Part shown: positions 61,126-64,000 of the stretch, piece after piece
Layout of the letters: every line of letters starts with the position of its first letter
How positions within the stretch are numbered: position 1 is the stretch's first letter
Assembly: GCA_031761405.1 (NCBI GenBank)
Contig: JASEVX010000011.1
Span: forward strand, 64,707,217 to 64,771,216
DNA: 64,000 bases
Reading direction: 5' to 3'
Source: Serripes groenlandicus
Taxonomy: Eukaryota; Mollusca; Bivalvia; Cardiida; Cardiidae
Made by a program: the position numbers and the translations under genes
The notes under the pieces: model-generated
What the model was told of the DNA's origin: nothing
Seen by the model: only the letters and a program-made list of their open reading frames with translations
Database searches by the model: none

Positions 61126-61560
61126 AACCCTTTGAGGAAAACCTGTTCTTGATCATAGAAATGCTTCTGATAGTCTTCCATGAAAGCTGTTAACACTTAT
61201 CCTTTATAATTGATACAACAGACTCTTCTCTCTCTGAATTCGAATCGTCCACATTTGATATTGAGATGTAAAGTATTTTTTGTTAAACAACTAAAATGGT
61301 ATAATGTTTGCCAAAAGTTTTGATTTGATGATGGTTGTTTATCTAGTAAATTAACATAGAAGCATATAGTTATCAACTACATTATAACGACATAAATTGG
61401 ATCAATTTTGAATGAACAAATTTCTTCCTATATTTGTATATTTTAATTTGAAAGAGAGGTAAAGTTTCGAGAAATTGAAGGTATCAATTACCCATTGGTT
61501 TTAATAAAAAATTGTTGCAATTTAATGAAGTAATATGTTGTGTCTTAGTGGGTGATACAT
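61126..61560. other. intergenic, nothing recognised
   Basis: No gene. Confidence 0.45.
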
Positions 61561-61761
61561 TAACCCATTCACTTATGTCTTTGTGACACCTCTGCAGCAG
61601 ACAACTTCTGAAAACATTGTCGCTAACGGGAAAAATTGCTCAAACATGTTTTCAACTTTTTTCAGTAATTAGACTTTCAATTATACAGATCTTCCGTATC
61701 TTTGCCTAGATGTTTTCAAAAGTGTCTGCTGCAGTTTTTGCTGTATGTTTAAGAGGGTTAT
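61561..61761. mobile_element. TTAA-MITE, old copy
   Basis: TTAACCCATTCACTTATGTC...CTGCAGCAGACAAC left; AAAAGTGTCTGCTGCAGTTTTTGC...AAGAGGGTTA right; right hairpin arm deleted. Confidence 0.7.
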
Positions 61762-61832
61762 ATATTAAAAGTTAAAAGCAATAAGTTTATTGTTCCGATT
61801 TTGAAATCAAGTGCAGCGCAGGATATGCTCTC

Positions 61833-61900
61833 TTAACCCCTTTCCGGATACAGATGACTGTGTTTTCAACTACATATATGTCCAAAAAGGGTTGTCAAAA
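61833..61900. repeat. TTAA-MITE left fragment
   Basis: TTAACCCCTTTCCGGATACAG only. Confidence 0.4.
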
Positions 61901-63650
61901 TTGCCTTGATGACTGTTTTTGTATTCAGAATTGATGAAATATTATATATCAGGAGTTTTCTCTTAAAACTAGTGTCGTTTTTCCTAAAACTTTTTTAAAG
62001 TTACAGCAGTATGGCATCATGGAACAACATCAACACACATGTCTATTTACAAAACTCATTAATAAAGACTGAAATAGTATCATGTATTATATGTCACATG
62101 TTTTATGACCATAGGACTTGAATTTCACGCCACTGTAACCTGAACTCTTAGAAACCAGTATTTCTTATGGGGGTAGACCTTTTATTAAGCATGATATATG
62201 AAATATACAGACATGTTGCTAAGCAACCAATGTTTTAACAATGTTAATGTTTACTGAGACAATATGCTCCGAAATTAATTTAAACTTAAGTTCTGTTTTA
62301 AGTTACATTCAATTTTTTCATATATGAAATTTTCCTTTCAAATAGAAACAAACATCTTAAAAGCTTCTGATTGCTTATTGTCATTGCTAGAATCAATTTA
62401 AAGCAGTAACCATTTACTGCTTAAAATAATCATTTTGCTTCAGCTTCTTAGGTTTTGTTCTTTCTCCTATCAAGGTTATACAAAATAGTTTCAACAAAGA
62501 AGAGAAAAAGAAATGGCAACAAATTGAATATGATTCACAGAAGATTTCATTTGAGTTTGTTATAAAAACATAACTCTTAAACACTTCAATCTAGGTCAAA
62601 TGATAGAGATATATCAAGAAAATAGAATGTTGGTTTATGTTGGCTTTTAAAAAAGGAATTGATTATTATCTACCTTTTTTGAGGATTCATTTAACTAGAG
62701 GGGCTTCTAAACTTTGCTTGGTTTAGTGTAATTGCGACATGCACTTCTTCTAAATCTTCCAAGTTTCTGAGCTATGTCTTGATTTCTACCTCCATTTGAA
62801 GGGTCAAGTCATATTTCAACAGGGGAAGTCACTCTAGCTGAAACTCAAAAAAGGGAGGTAATGCATTTCTTCTGTTTTATGTTCTGCAATTTATATTATA
62901 CATGTAGCTTGGTTTAGTTTTATTTATTATTTTGACCATTCTCATTTTAACCCTGCCTGTATGAGAAAGCATCTTGAAGCATTTTTGAAATTTTTATGAT
63001 TTAGAAGCCAAGCACATATTTTTACAACCCAATGCATGTTATATACAAAGATAATTCTGATTTCAGCTTCGTTCAAACAGGTTAGAAGTGTTCAAGCAAT
63101 CTCAAATGAAATCTTATCCAAGTTCAACAAACCTGATAGAACAAAGTCAAAGTGGCTACTTTCATGTTTTATTTGAATGAATTTGAAGTTTTAAGACAAA
63201 GAATTAACAGTTTGCAATTCACTTGGGAAATCTTTGATTTATTTTTTTTGGATCATATTCCTTGAGAAGAATGTAATTGCCATCTTTATTTAAAATACTT
63301 TATTTACCTAAATGTGTGTACACAATAGGGGGAAAATGGTGTCTACATAAATAATCTGTTTTGAATTTGATGAAATAGTAAGGATAAAGTTATGTATTAC
63401 ATTCTTAATGCAAGCCAGTTTTAAATACTATTTGCTACATGTTATAGTTACAACTGTTTTGAATGGTTCTATTTATATGCTGGATGCCATGCTGTTTTGT
63501 ATAATTAATTCTAGACTGATGGTTTGAGTCTGATGATATTTTAGATACAAAAATATTATACAGAAAGTTGCACCTGTCTTTAAGATATATGTTGGCGGGG
63601 ATAAATTTGTAATTTATGTCTGAACACATAGATATTTTTAACTGGGTAAT
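61901..63650. other. intergenic, no MITE and no gene seen
   Basis: The longest stretch without a TTAA-MITE in the window. AT-rich with no splice-bounded open segment. Confidence 0.5.
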
Positions 63651-63654
63651 GTTT

Positions 63655-63690
63655 TATAACCAGGGACAATACACGGTCCCTGGTTTAACT
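63655..63690. repeat. CCAGGGAC hairpin, second copy
   Basis: AACCAGGGACAATACACGGTCCCTGGTT: stem CCAGGGAC/GTCCCTGG with spacer AATACACG, the reverse complement arrangement of 2843-2882. Confidence 0.6.
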
Positions 63691-63831
63691 GCAAGAGAAA
63701 TATTTAAAAAAAAAAAGTAAAATGAAAATGACTTGCTGTAATTTTGTATAACAAATGTGGATAGGTCATCATTCTATGGGTGTGTCTTTAATAACCCTTA
63801 AACTTGAAACACTTTTTCAGATTCAGTTGCC

Positions 63832-63952
63832 TGTGAAAAATGGTCATGTGGAGTACTCAGGTATGAGAAAACCAGGAAACACGTGGATTAGCCGAATTGG
63901 TTGGAACTCAGGTTGTTGTGATAAAACTGAAATACTGCTGTTAGTGGTGTAA
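63832..63952 (+). mobile_element. SINE type B fragment
   Basis: GAGTACTCAGGTATGAGAAAACCAGGAAACACGTGG and GATAAAACTGAAATACTGCTGTTAGTGGTG match the 3' half of type B. Confidence 0.6.
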
Positions 63953-64000
63953 TTGCTTCAGTCATTCAAGACCCAAATATTAACTGCAGAACAGTCAATA

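Noticed and set aside
1..64000. Transposase, reverse transcriptase or retroviral genes
   Set aside because: No frame shows recognisable catalytic motifs or sufficient length; all mobile elements seen are non-autonomous.

Overview
This window looks like non-coding, repeat-dominated nuclear DNA from a bivalve mollusc, probably a heterodont clam. That placement is an inference. It rests on AT-rich DNA without bacterial gene packing, GT-AG style exon borders, tRNA-derived SINEs whose 3' part ends in GTTGAAAGCGGCGTAAAACC or GCGTTAAACCCCAATCAATC, ~160-bp tandem modules like the bivalve BIV160/pearl type, and AGCT-hairpin elements with CGTCCG-rich heads. No reverse transcriptase, transposase, rRNA or intact tRNA gene is readable.

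The main content is one family of small non-autonomous DNA transposons, called TTAA-MITE here. Full copies are about 230 bp from TTAA to TTAA and begin TTAACCCTTTCCC. Inside lie subterminal inverted repeats built on CTGCAGCAGACGACTTT and a central hairpin around AAATTGCTC/GAGCAATTT. The TTAA target and CCCTTT terminus fit the piggyBac superfamily. I count 19 copies of a young, near-uniform subfamily and roughly 60 older copies. Most short open frames in the window are translations of this element. Other families are a palindromic MITE with ~37-nt arms (eight loci, 'PAL'), a GTGCATGAG-ended MITE, an ACGT-rich 677-bp element with perfect 27-bp ends, several one-off palindromic insertions with target duplications, two SINE types, four ~160-bp modular arrays, and three minisatellites (46, 57 and 22 bp units).

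Region by region: 1-8 kb holds mixed MITEs, a SINE and the ACGT element. At 7,956-8,117 (+) there is a plausible first coding exon. 8-26 kb is dense TTAA-MITE, including a 269-bp tandem array made from the MITE itself (12.8-13.56 kb) and a clean nested insertion (22.6 kb). 26-42 kb has nested SINEs, a promoter-like NRF1-type site (31.25 kb), a candidate minus-strand exon (37.1-37.3 kb) and the 46-bp minisatellite. 42-52 kb is sparser. 52-57.5 kb is bounded by two inverted GGGATCCC-rich arrays; between them lie exon-like segments on the minus strand (CRE-type element at 55.98 kb, exon 1 donor at 55.83 kb, exon 2 at 54.55-54.67 kb, terminal exon with poly(A) signals at 53.02-53.16 kb). 58-64 kb is mostly featureless AT-rich DNA.

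The most interesting signals are paired (compensatory) base changes in the two arms of the MITE central hairpin and of the PAL palindrome, the conversion of a MITE into a nascent satellite, and preferential landing of young MITEs in TTAA sites of older ones. Gene content is low and all exon calls are tentative.
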